Shown: one piece after another, positions 54,166 through 62,432 of the stretch
Position numbering within the stretch: position 1 is the first letter of the stretch
Layout: the number at the start of each line of letters is the position of its first letter
Origin: JBGAPI01 sp044221335
Lineage (GTDB): Bacteria; Pseudomonadota; Gammaproteobacteria; Xanthomonadales; Ahniellaceae
DNA: 64,000 nt
Assembly: GCA_044221335.1 (NCBI GenBank)
Contig: JBGAPI010000029.1
Location: 1-64,000 of the forward strand
Direction: 5' to 3'
The notes under the pieces: model-generated
The model's database searches: none
The model's input: the letters and a program-made list of their open reading frames with translations, nothing else
What the model was told of the DNA's origin: nothing
Program-made: the position numbers and the translations under genes

Positions 54166-54465
54166 GTAGGGCGGGCACTGCCCGCCATCGCGAGGCCCGA
54201 CGAGAGTGGATGCGGGTAGGGCGGGCACTGCCCGCCATCGCGAGGCCAGACGAGAGTGAATGCGGGTAGGGCGGGCACTGCCCGCCATCGCGAGGCCCGA
54301 CGAGAGTGGATGCGGGTAGGGCGGGCACTGCCCGCCATCGCGAGGCCCGACGAGAGTGGATGCGGGTAGGGCGGGCACTGCCCGCCATCGCGAGGCCCGA
54401 CGAGAGTGAATGCGGGTAGGGCGGGCACTGCCCGCCATCGCGAGGCCAGACGAGAGTGGATCCGG
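54166..54465. repeat. Six tandem 50-bp palindromic units
   Basis: Six nearly identical direct repeats, each starting GTAGGGCGGGCACTGCCCGC, at 54166, 54216, 54266, 54316, 54366 and 54416. Each has a hairpin (GGCGGGCA/TGCCCGCC) followed by a 28-bp unique half (ATCGCGAGGCCCGACGAGAG…). Differences are single bases (CCCGA/CCAGA, GTGGA/GTGAA). A decayed copy lies upstream (54111-54165). A GTAG-type REP amplified in tandem. Confidence 0.9.
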
Positions 54466-54504
54466 GGAGCCGCGGCGACCCTTCGGCGTCTCAAGTGCTT
54501 TGGT

Positions 54505-54582
54505 CGCCGGACGTTCGGGCAACGGCGCGCCGTGCGCGCCCTACGCCGGACGTTCGGGCAACGGCGCGCCGTGCGCGCCCTA
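54505..54582. repeat. Two tandem 39-bp palindromic units
   Basis: Direct repeat of period 39 (54505-54543, 54544-54582), each containing GGCGCGCCGTGCGCGCCCTAC. It is the reverse orientation of a GTAG palindrome, and abuts the 3' end of the exonuclease gene. Confidence 0.85.
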
Positions 54583-55473
54583 CGCCACGCGCTCGGCGTA
54601 CTCGCGGACGCGTCGCCGCGTCAGCGGCCCGAACTTCAGCCGGTCCAGCAGCGCCTCCATCTTCGCCGTGTCGGGCTTGCCGACGGCGAGCGCGTCGGTG
54701 GCGGGCACCGGCGCATCGAGGGCGATGCCGGTGAGCCGGCGGCACAGGCGGGCCATGTCCTGCTGCTCGCGCAGCTTCTTCGCCACGCCCGCGGCGCCGC
54801 GCAGCGTGATGAACGGCACCTCGTCGATGCGCGCGAGCAGCGCGTCGAGCGTGCCGAAATGGGCGAGCAGCGCCGCCGCGGTCTTCGCGCCGATGCCGGC
54901 GACGCCGGGAATGTTGTCGACCGCGTCGCCGCTCAAGGCCAGGTAATCGGCGATCTGGTCGGGCCGCACGCCCATTCGCGCGACCACGCCGTCGACGCCG
55001 TAGCGCTCCTTCTTCGCGAAGTCCCAGATCCGGTCCTCGGCGGTGATCAGCTGCGACAGGTCCTTGTCCGAGGTGACGATCACGCCGCGGTAGCCCTCGC
55101 CGCGGGCGCGGTGGAGCACGCTGCCGATGAGGTCGTCGGCCTCGAATTCGTCGTGCGCGAGTCCGGCGAGGCCGAGCGCCCCGGTGAGTTCGCGGCAGTA
55201 GGCGAACTGCTTGTCGAGGTCGGCGGGAGGCAATTCGCGGTTGGCCTTGTAGGCCGGGTAGATCTGGTTGCGGAACGAGGTCGTCAGCGACACGTCGTAG
55301 GCGACGCCGACGTGGGTGGGCTGTGCCTGCTCAAGCATTCCCAGCAGGAATCCGAGGAAGCCGAACACCGCATGCACCGGATCGCCGTCGACGTCGGTGA
55401 ACTCCGGCGCCTGCGAGAAGTAGGCGCGGAAGACGTAGACGCTGGCGTCGACCAGATGGACGGTGCGGGTCAC
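54580..55473 (-). CDS. 5'-3' exonuclease (PolI N-terminal/FEN-type)
   Basis: Stand-alone structure-specific 5' nuclease, 297 residues. 'VHLVDASVYVFRAYFS' is the first acidic site. 'YKANRELPPADLDKQF', 'FEADDLIGSV' and 'VTSDKDLSQLI' are the metal-binding aspartates. 'LSGDAVDNIPGVAGIGAKTA' is the helix-3-turn-helix DNA-binding motif. GTG 55473 is chosen because it overlaps the stop of the nitroreductase gene by 4 bp (GTGA). Likely helps Okazaki-fragment or repair processing alongside PolA (inference). Confidence 0.9.
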   Translation of the reverse strand: MTRTVHLVDASVYVFRAYFSQAPEFTDVDGDPVHAVFGFLGFLLGMLEQAQPTHVGVAYDVSLTTSFRNQIYPAYKANRELPPADLDKQFAYCRELTGALGLAGLAHDEFEADDLIGSVLHRARGEGYRGVIVTSDKDLSQLITAEDRIWDFAKKERYGVDGVVARMGVRPDQIADYLALSGDAVDNIPGVAGIGAKTAAALLAHFGTLDALLARIDEVPFITLRGAAGVAKKLREQQDMARLCRRLTGIALDAPVPATDALAVGKPDTAKMEALLDRLKFGPLTRRRVREYAERVA

Positions 55474-56030
55474 GCGAAGTCGCTCAGCAGGGTGGCCGGG
55501 TCGGGGCGTGGCCGCTCCGGTGGCGTCGCCGTCGCGGTGCCGAGGTGGACGAAGCCGACGATGCGCTCGTTCGGGCCGAGGCCGAACCAGGACCCGACGG
55601 TCGCGTCGTAGGCGGCCCAGCCGGTCAGCCATTGCGCACCGAAGCCCAGCGCCTGCGCGCCCAGCAGCAGGTTCGTGCACATCGCGCCCGCGGACAGCAG
55701 CTGTTCCTGTTCCGGCACCTTGTGGCCGGGCGTGAGCTTCGCGATCACCGCGAGGATCAGCGGCGCGTAGGAGAAGCGCCTGCGGTCCTTCTCGATCGCA
55801 GCGGCGTCGCCCGGGTTGCGCTCGCGCGAGCGGGCGGCGATGCGCTCGCAGAGCACGAGCCGCGCGTCGCCGGCGATCCGCACGATCCGCCAGGGCGTCA
55901 GCACGCCGTGGTCGGGGACGCGGGTGGCGATGCGGAGCAGCTGGTCGAGCTGCCCGGCGTCGGGGCCGGGGGCCGTCAGGAGTTTCGAGGGGACGGAGTG
56001 GCGGGAGGCGAGGAATTCGATCGGGTTCAT
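55470..56030 (-). CDS. Nitroreductase family protein
   Basis: FMN-dependent NAD(P)H oxidoreductase, 186 residues, YdjA-like short form. 'FLASRHSVPSKLLTAPGPDA' (phosphate of FMN), 'DHGVLTPWRIVRIAGDAR', 'LLSAGAMCTNLLLGAQALGF' and 'AQWLTGWAAYD', ending with 'PNERIVGFVHLGTAT'. The start has only a weak ribosome site. The stop overlaps the exonuclease start; the physiological substrate is unknown. Confidence 0.88.
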   Translation of the reverse strand: MNPIEFLASRHSVPSKLLTAPGPDAGQLDQLLRIATRVPDHGVLTPWRIVRIAGDARLVLCERIAARSRERNPGDAAAIEKDRRRFSYAPLILAVIAKLTPGHKVPEQEQLLSAGAMCTNLLLGAQALGFGAQWLTGWAAYDATVGSWFGLGPNERIVGFVHLGTATATPPERPRPDPATLLSDFA

Positions 56031-56063
56031 CCGTGAATGGTAGCGGGTGGCCCCCTCGCCCTG

Positions 56064-56247
56064 CCCTCTCCCCCGCGAGCGGGGGAGAGGGAAACTCGTC
56101 GGCCCGCGACTACGCCAGACTCATGCGAGGCGTCGTGATGTCCCCTCTTCCCCGCAAGCGGGGGAGACGGAAACTCGTCGGTTCTCGAAAACGCCAGCTA
56201 CGTGCGAGGCGTCGTGATCCCCTCTCCCCCGCTCGCGGGGGAGAGGG
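56064..56247. repeat. Three CCCTCTCCCCCGC-type palindromes, two in a 79-bp direct repeat
   Basis: Hairpins at 56064-56091 (CCCTCTCCCCCGCGAGCGGG…), 56143-56170 (imperfect) and 56219-56247. The first two are each followed by AAACTCGTCGG and, further on, GCGAGGCGTCGTGAT, so a 79-bp unit is duplicated. The third ends GCAGGGTGAGGGGG, a form widespread between genes in many proteobacteria. It fills the gap between two minus-strand genes. Confidence 0.85.
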
Positions 56248-56260
56248 CAGGGTGAGGGGG

Positions 56261-56860
56261 TCAGCGCCGCATCCAAGCCGCAATCGACCGGCGCACCCGC
56301 GTCGCCGCCCGGACCTCGTGCTCGATGTCCGCCGACAGGAACACGATCGCCCGGCCACCCAGCGGCGAAAGGTCCTGGTACGAACTGGCGTCGAGCGGAT
56401 CGAACACCCGCAGCGCCCCGCCATCGGCCTCCGCCCAGTCCTCGTTGAGATAGAGCACGACGGAGACGACCCGTGCATCGTCGTCGCGAAACCGGTCGCG
56501 ATGCCGGCAGTACCGCGCCCCGGCGGGATAACGGGAGAAGTGCGCCTCGACGTCCGCGAGGCCGAGCATCAGCGCGCGGTTGAGCGCGACCCGCAGCGCG
56601 TCGAGGGCCGACAGCACCGCGGCTTCCGCAGGATCGCGGGCGGCGTCCAGCCAGGACGTGCTGTCGCCGCGCACGGTCGGGTCGTGGCGCTTGCCGCCGC
56701 CGCGGCCGACGGCGGCCGGGGCGAGTGCGCCGACCGCGTCCAGTGCGTCGAGCTGCGCGGCCGCGGCGCGCCAGGTGGCTTCGTCGAGGAAGGGATCGAC
56801 GACCGCGACACCGCGCTTCTCGAGCGCGTCGACCAGGCGCGCGGTCCGATCGTCGTCCAC
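56261..56860 (-). CDS. 2OG-Fe(II) oxygenase superfamily protein
   Basis: About 199 residues from GTG 56860; GTG 56905 is also possible but would overlap rapA by 38 bp. Prolyl-hydroxylase-type core: 'FSRYPAGARYCRHRDRF' with the H-x-D iron pair, 'VVSVVLYLNEDWAEADGGAL', and 'FLSADIEHEVRAATRVRRSI' with the distal His and the 2-oxoglutarate Arg. Similar to SM-20/PiuC-type bacterial enzymes. It follows rapA on the same strand, so it may be co-transcribed. Substrate unknown. Confidence 0.82.
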   Translation of the reverse strand: MDDDRTARLVDALEKRGVAVVDPFLDEATWRAAAAQLDALDAVGALAPAAVGRGGGKRHDPTVRGDSTSWLDAARDPAEAAVLSALDALRVALNRALMLGLADVEAHFSRYPAGARYCRHRDRFRDDDARVVSVVLYLNEDWAEADGGALRVFDPLDASSYQDLSPLGGRAIVFLSADIEHEVRAATRVRRSIAAWMRR

Positions 56861-56867
56861 GCTCGGC

Positions 56868-59729
56868 TCAGCCGCGACCGCCACCACCACCCAGCAGGTC
56901 GGCACTGACCACGAGGCGGATGGCGTCGAGACGAAGCAGTGCCGTCGGCAGCAGCGTCGCCAGCGCCTCGCCGCGCACGCGCAGCGCGTCGATTTCCGCC
57001 GGGCGCACGCTCGGATTCACGGCGGCCAGGGCGGTGAGCCGCTCGACCTCGCCCTGGATCTGCTGTGCGGCGTTCGCCAGCGCCACCATCCGGAGCTCCA
57101 GCGCACGCGCGTCCGCGGCCTCCTGCGCCCGCGCCAGCAGCGGCGCGACCAGCTTGTTGGCGAGCGGCCGCCAGCGCGCCGGATCGGGCGCGGCCTCGTC
57201 GCAGCGGCTGACCGCCACGGGCTTGGGCTTCCAGTCGTCGCGGCGCTGGCTGCGGGTGTCGATGACGATGCGGATCGGCGTCGGCGGCAGGAAGCGCGCG
57301 ACATCCAGTGCGGCCGGCGCGACGCATTCGAGCACGAACACGGTCTCGATCAGCGCAGTGCGCGCCGGCAGGTTGGGATCGACCAGGAAGGCCGCATTGC
57401 CCGACTCGGATCCGAGCATCAGATCCAGCGCGCCGACCACCATCGGGTGGTCCAGGCGCAGGAACAGCAGGTCCTCGCGCACCAGTGCCGTCGCGCGGTC
57501 GAAGGTCGCGAGCCGCGGGCCGTCGGCGAGACCGGGGAAGGCCTCGGTGGTCAGCATCTCCGGATCGAGCTTGACGCTGCCATCGGCATGCTCGTCGACG
57601 TCGACGCCGAAATGCTCGATCAGGCGCAGCACGAAGTGATCGCCGGCGGCGTCCTCGTCGGCGGCGGTCAGCGCGGCGACCAGCTCGCCGCGGCTTCCGG
57701 AACGCGCCGCCATCTCCAGCAGGCGGTCACGGCCGCCGGCGAGCTTCGCGGCGAGTTCGGCGTGGGTCGCCTGGGTCTCGGCGATCAGCGCCTCCAGCTT
57801 CTCGCCGGCGTCGGCCTGGCCGCGCGCGGTCGCCAGCGCCGTGGCGACGACGTTCTCGCCGTAGCGCTTCAGCAGCTCGCGGCCATCCTCGGGGCTGCCA
57901 CCGAAGGCCGCGAGGCCTTCGTCGAACCAGCGCATCAGCACGTGCTGCGCGCTGTCCTCGTGGGCGATCGCATGGATCTGGATGTCGTGGCGCTGGCCGA
58001 TGCGGTCGAGGCGGCCGATGCGCTGTTCGAGCAGGTCGGGGTCGAGCGGCAGGTCCCACAGAACCAGGTGCCGCGCGAACTGGAAGTTGCGGCCTTCGGA
58101 GCCGATCTCGGTGGCGATCAGGAGACGCGCACCGTCGGCCTGCGCGAAGTACGCCGCATTGCGGTCACGCTGCACGATGCCGAGGCCCTCGTGGAAGCGC
58201 GCGAACGGCACCGCGGTCTTCGCCCGCAGCGCCTCCTCCAGCGCGTGCAGCTTGGCCTGGCAGCGGGTGATCAGCAGGAACTTGTCTTCGGGATTCGACT
58301 CCAGCAGCGCCACCAGCCAGGCCAGCCGCGGGTCGTCGAGATAGTTGAGCGGCGGCGCGAACGGCGGCTCGCCGATGTCGCCCATGAATTCCTCGATCAG
58401 CAGCGCGACGCGATCCTCGCTGTGCGCCCGCGGCAGCACCTCGAGCCGGCCGATGCGCTTCGGGAAGCCGCCGACCAGCGCGCGGCGATTGCGGAACATC
58501 ACGCGGCCGGTGCCGTGGCGGTCGACCAGCCGGCGCACCAGCGCGGCGCGTTCCTCGTCGTTGGCGAGCTCGACGTCGACCTCGCCCGCCCGGCTGCCGT
58601 CGCCGTCGCTGGCGAGGCTCTGCTGCAGCAGCCGGCGCTGTTCGACGGTGAGTGCCGCGTTGGACTCCAGCGCCTCGGCGAGGCGGGACATCTCGAGATA
58701 GCCGGCGCTCTCGCGGCGATACGCGTCGAGGTCGTGGAAGCGCGCCGGATCGAGCAGGCGCAGGCGCGCGAAGTGGCCGCTCTGGCCGAGCTGCTCCGGC
58801 GTCGCGGTCAGAAGGACCAGGCTCGGGGCGCGCGCGGCCAGCTGCTCGACCAGCGCGTACTCGGGACTGGCGCGCTCGGTCGACCACTGCAGGTGATGCG
58901 CCTCGTCGACCAGGACCAGGTCCCAGTGCGCGCCCAGCACCTGCTCGGCGCGCTGCGGATGGCCGAGCAGGAAGGGCAGGTCGGTCAGCACGAACTGCTC
59001 GTCCTCGAAGGGATTGCGCCCGTCACCGGCGAGCTCGATCGCCTCGATGCGCTCCTCGTCGAAGATCGCGAAGTCGTGGTTGAAGCGCCGCTTCAGCTCG
59101 ACGAACCACTGGTACACCAGCGCCTCGGGCACCAGCACCAGCGCGCGGGTGACGCGGCCGGAGGCGGCAAGTCGCGACAGCACGAGGCCGGCCTCGATGG
59201 TCTTGCCGAGGCCGACCTCGTCGGCCAGAAGCACCCGCGGCGCGGCGCGCGCGGATGCCGCCTCGGCGACGGCGAGCTGGTGGTCGATCAGTCCGATGCG
59301 GGCCGACATCAGGCCCCAGGCGGCGCCGGCGCGCGCGGCGGCGCGGCGCTCCAGCGCGTCCAGCCGCAGGTTGAAGTGGCGGTTCGGATCGACCCGTCCG
59401 GCGCCGAGACGCTGGTTCGGCTTCGACACCGACTGGCTGTCGTCGAGCGCGCCCTCGACCACCTCGCGCTCGCCGCAGCGGTAGAAGTAGATGCCCGCGC
59501 GTTCCACGATCGCATCGACCGCGAGCTGCCGCCCGTCGACGCTGATGCGGTCGCCGACCGCGAACTCGGCTCGGGTCAGCGGCGCCGAACTCCGCGCGTA
59601 GTGGCGCAGCACTTCGCTCTTGGCGAACAGGATCTGCACGGTGCGGGCGTCGACGCGCAGCACGGTGCCTAGCCCCAGTTCGGGCTCGGCCACCGAGATG
59701 TAGCGCTGGCCGGGTAAAAAGTTGGTCAT
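56868..59729 (-). CDS. rapA: RNA polymerase-associated ATPase RapA (SWI2/SNF2)
   Basis: Swi2/Snf2 helicase-like ATPase that recycles RNA polymerase after transcription. 953 residues. N-terminal Tudor-like domains begin 'FLPGQRYISVAEPELGLG'. Walker A is 'ADEVGLGKTIEAGL' (about 169-182), DEAH in 'LVLVDEAHHLQW' (275-278), then 'LLTATPEQLGQSGHFARLRL'. Helicase motif VI region: 'QRIGRLDRIGQRHDIQIHA'. The C-terminal RapA domain is present. Length fits the family (about 950-970). Divergent from mprF with 74 bp between starts; the 3' end lies against the 2OG oxygenase gene. Confidence 0.95.
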   Translation of the reverse strand: MTNFLPGQRYISVAEPELGLGTVLRVDARTVQILFAKSEVLRHYARSSAPLTRAEFAVGDRISVDGRQLAVDAIVERAGIYFYRCGEREVVEGALDDSQSVSKPNQRLGAGRVDPNRHFNLRLDALERRAAARAGAAWGLMSARIGLIDHQLAVAEAASARAAPRVLLADEVGLGKTIEAGLVLSRLAASGRVTRALVLVPEALVYQWFVELKRRFNHDFAIFDEERIEAIELAGDGRNPFEDEQFVLTDLPFLLGHPQRAEQVLGAHWDLVLVDEAHHLQWSTERASPEYALVEQLAARAPSLVLLTATPEQLGQSGHFARLRLLDPARFHDLDAYRRESAGYLEMSRLAEALESNAALTVEQRRLLQQSLASDGDGSRAGEVDVELANDEERAALVRRLVDRHGTGRVMFRNRRALVGGFPKRIGRLEVLPRAHSEDRVALLIEEFMGDIGEPPFAPPLNYLDDPRLAWLVALLESNPEDKFLLITRCQAKLHALEEALRAKTAVPFARFHEGLGIVQRDRNAAYFAQADGARLLIATEIGSEGRNFQFARHLVLWDLPLDPDLLEQRIGRLDRIGQRHDIQIHAIAHEDSAQHVLMRWFDEGLAAFGGSPEDGRELLKRYGENVVATALATARGQADAGEKLEALIAETQATHAELAAKLAGGRDRLLEMAARSGSRGELVAALTAADEDAAGDHFVLRLIEHFGVDVDEHADGSVKLDPEMLTTEAFPGLADGPRLATFDRATALVREDLLFLRLDHPMVVGALDLMLGSESGNAAFLVDPNLPARTALIETVFVLECVAPAALDVARFLPPTPIRIVIDTRSQRRDDWKPKPVAVSRCDEAAPDPARWRPLANKLVAPLLARAQEAADARALELRMVALANAAQQIQGEVERLTALAAVNPSVRPAEIDALRVRGEALATLLPTALLRLDAIRLVVSADLLGGGGGRG

Positions 59730-59803
59730 GTCGAATCGCTGATTTCGAATTGGTCATTATCGCTTAGCCCGGCGTCCAGCGCTCGATCGGCGACAATTCC
59801 GCC

Positions 59804-62416
59804 GTGCAGTCTTCTTCTTCCCCGGACGCCACGGCTCCCCCGGCTCCGCCAGCTTCCGGCGGGCCGCGCGGCAGCAGCCGCGCGACGGCCCTGCTCTCGG
59901 TCCTCGTGTTCGTGCTGGCGCTCGCGGCGCTGTCGCACATCCTGACCGAGTTCACCCTGGCCGAAGTCGAGCAGGAGATCCACGCGATCGGCGCCGACGA
60001 GATCGCGCTGTCGCTGTTCGCGGTATTCGGCAGTTACGCGCTCCTCACCTTCTTCGACTGGCAGGGGCTGCGACTCGTCGGCCGCCGCCTGCCGACCCTG
60101 TCGGTGCTCACGACCAGCTTCGTCGCCAACGCGCTCGGCCACAACCTCGGCATCGCCGCCCTGACCGGCGGCGCGGTGCGCGCGCGCGGCTACGGCGCGC
60201 ACGGCCTCTCGGCGCTCGAGGTCGGCCAGGTGGTGGCGAACAGTTCGATCGGGTTCGCGCTCGGCACGCTCGCCTGGCTCGCGGTCGCCTGCCTGACCGC
60301 GTCGGACGCGACGGCGGCCGCGCTGCATCTGCCGGGCGCGGTGCCGGGGGTTCTCGGCGGCGTGCTGGTCGTGGTCCTGGTGGCGTTGCCGGTCGGCGCG
60401 TGGCGCGGCCGACGCGAGTTCGCGCTCGGCGGTCGCACGGTGCGGCTGCCGGGACCCGGCGACCTCGTCGCGGCAACCTTCATCAGCGCCGTCGAGCTCG
60501 CGCTCTGCGCGCTGGCGCTGTACGCGCTGCTGCCCGACGACGTCGACATCGATTTCCTGCCCTTCGCCAGCCTGTACGTGGTCGCGGTGGCGGCGGGTCT
60601 GGTGTCCTCGGTGCCGGCCGGCATCGGCGTCTTCGAGGCCAGCCTGATGCTCCTCCTGCCCGGCGTGCCGGCGCACACGCTGCTCGGCACGGTGCTGGTC
60701 TATCGCACCCTGTACTACGCCGTGCCGCTGCTCGCGGCCTTCGCGCTGCTCGGCATGCGCCGGCTCGGCTCGAAGGTGCCGCAGCTCGCCCGCGGCGCGC
60801 GCCGGCTCCGGCGCTTCGGCGAGCCGCTGGTCGGACCGGCGATCGCGCTCGCGGCCTTCGTCGCCGGCGCGATGCTGGTGCTGTCCGGCTCGATCCCGAT
60901 CGGCGCGCATCGCCGCACGCTGATGCGGCACCTGGTCCCGCTGCCGCTGTTCGAGCTGTCGCACCTCGCCGCCAGCGCGCTCGGCGTCGGCCTGCTGCTG
61001 CTGGCGCACGGCCTCTACCGCCGGCTCGACGCGGCCTGGGCGATGAGCGTGTTCGTGATCCCGCTGGCCGCGCTGTCGCTGCTGGCTTCGGGTTTCCGCT
61101 GGGAACTGTCGATGCTGGTCCTGTTGCTGCTGCCGCCGCTGCTGATGGCACGCGCCCGCTACGACCGCGCCACGCCGCTGACCGCGCAGGCCTTCTCGCC
61201 GACCTGGCTTCGCAACATCGCGCTGGTGCTGGCCGCCTCGGTGTGGATCGGCCTGTTCGCCTATCGCCACATCGAGTACGCCAACGACCTCTGGTGGCGC
61301 TTCGCCTTCGACTCCGACGCGCCGCGGATGCTGCGCGCCTCGCTCGGTGGCCTCGTCGTGCTGGCCGGCGTCGCGTTGTGGCAGCTGCTGCGTCCGTTCG
61401 CCGCGCCGGCGCGGGTATCGAGCGCTTCCGAGCGCGACCGCGCGGCACCGGCCGTCGCCGCCGCCGAGCACAGCGACGCCCACCTCGCGCTGCTGCCGGA
61501 CAAGCAGCTGCTGTTCGGCAAGGACGACCGCGGCTTCGTGATGTTCCAGCGCAGCGGGCCCTGCCTCGTCGCGATGGGCGACCCGATCGGCCCGCCGGCG
61601 CTGCAGCAGCAGCTGGCCTGGCGCTTCCGCGAGGTCGCCGATCGCCAGGGGTTGTGGCCGGTGTTCTACCAGGTGAGCGCGGCGCAGCTGCCGACCTACC
61701 TCGACCTCGGCCTGTCGCTGATCAAGCTTGGCGAGGAGGCCGTCGTGCCGCTTGCCGGATTCTCGCTCGACGGCGCGGATCGGGCCTCGCTGCGGCAGTC
61801 GCACCGTCGCGCATTCCGGGACGGTGCGCGCTTCGCCGTGCTGCCGCACGCGGAGGTCGCCGCGCTGCTGCCCGAACTCCACCGCGTCAGCGCCGACTGG
61901 CTCGACGCCAAGGACCAGGTCGAGAAGGGCTTTTCGCTCGGCTGGTACGACGAGGAGTATCTCGGCCGCTGCGACCTCGCGGTGGTGACCGTCGAGGAGC
62001 GCGTGGTCGCGTTTGCCAACCTGTGGTGCGGACGCGCCGGCGGCGAGCTGTCCTTCGACCTGATGCGCTATTCCAGCGACGCGCCGAAGGGCGTGATGGA
62101 TTTCCTGATCTCGGAGATCCTGCTGTGGGGCCGCGCGCGCGGCTACCGCGACGGCGTGCTCGGGATGGCGCCGCTGTCCGGGCTGTCGGAACACCACCTG
62201 GCGCCGGCCTGGCACAAGCTCGGCGGCTTCATCTGGCGCCACGGCGAGGCCTACTACAACTTCGAGGGCCTGCGCCGCTACAAGCAGAAGTTCGAACCCG
62301 AGTGGCGCCCGCGCTACCTCGCCGCGCCGAGCGGACTGCGGATGCCGCGCGCGCTGCTCGAAGTCTCACGACTGATCGCGGCGAGCGCGCGACCCACCGT
62401 CCCCATCAAGTCCTGA
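59804..62416 (+). CDS. mprF: Lysyl/alanyl-phosphatidylglycerol synthase and flippase MprF
   Basis: 870-residue bifunctional membrane protein that adds an aminoacyl group from aminoacyl-tRNA to phosphatidylglycerol and flips the product, lowering surface charge. The N-terminal part has about 13-14 membrane segments with 'GLVSSVPAGIGVFEASLMLL' (flippase signature). The C-terminal synthase (about 550-860, GNAT-like double fold) has 'FGKDDRGFVMFQRSGPCLVA', 'MGDPIGPP', 'RQSHRRAFRDGARFAVLP' and 'GVLGMAPLSGLSEHHLAPAW'. GTG start. It is followed 16 bp later by a VirJ/AcvB-type hydrolase, known from rhizobia to act on the same lipid. Confidence 0.93.
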   Translation: MQSSSSPDATAPPAPPASGGPRGSSRATALLSVLVFVLALAALSHILTEFTLAEVEQEIHAIGADEIALSLFAVFGSYALLTFFDWQGLRLVGRRLPTLSVLTTSFVANALGHNLGIAALTGGAVRARGYGAHGLSALEVGQVVANSSIGFALGTLAWLAVACLTASDATAAALHLPGAVPGVLGGVLVVVLVALPVGAWRGRREFALGGRTVRLPGPGDLVAATFISAVELALCALALYALLPDDVDIDFLPFASLYVVAVAAGLVSSVPAGIGVFEASLMLLLPGVPAHTLLGTVLVYRTLYYAVPLLAAFALLGMRRLGSKVPQLARGARRLRRFGEPLVGPAIALAAFVAGAMLVLSGSIPIGAHRRTLMRHLVPLPLFELSHLAASALGVGLLLLAHGLYRRLDAAWAMSVFVIPLAALSLLASGFRWELSMLVLLLLPPLLMARARYDRATPLTAQAFSPTWLRNIALVLAASVWIGLFAYRHIEYANDLWWRFAFDSDAPRMLRASLGGLVVLAGVALWQLLRPFAAPARVSSASERDRAAPAVAAAEHSDAHLALLPDKQLLFGKDDRGFVMFQRSGPCLVAMGDPIGPPALQQQLAWRFREVADRQGLWPVFYQVSAAQLPTYLDLGLSLIKLGEEAVVPLAGFSLDGADRASLRQSHRRAFRDGARFAVLPHAEVAALLPELHRVSADWLDAKDQVEKGFSLGWYDEEYLGRCDLAVVTVEERVVAFANLWCGRAGGELSFDLMRYSSDAPKGVMDFLISEILLWGRARGYRDGVLGMAPLSGLSEHHLAPAWHKLGGFIWRHGEAYYNFEGLRRYKQKFEPEWRPRYLAAPSGLRMPRALLEVSRLIAASARPTVPIKS

Positions 62417-62432
62417 TCACGGAGTCTGATCG

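Noticed and set aside
54166..54465. Regularly spaced repeats that could be a CRISPR array
   Set aside because: The period is exactly 50 bp and the 'spacers' are identical in every unit; no cas genes nearby. It is a tandem REP array.
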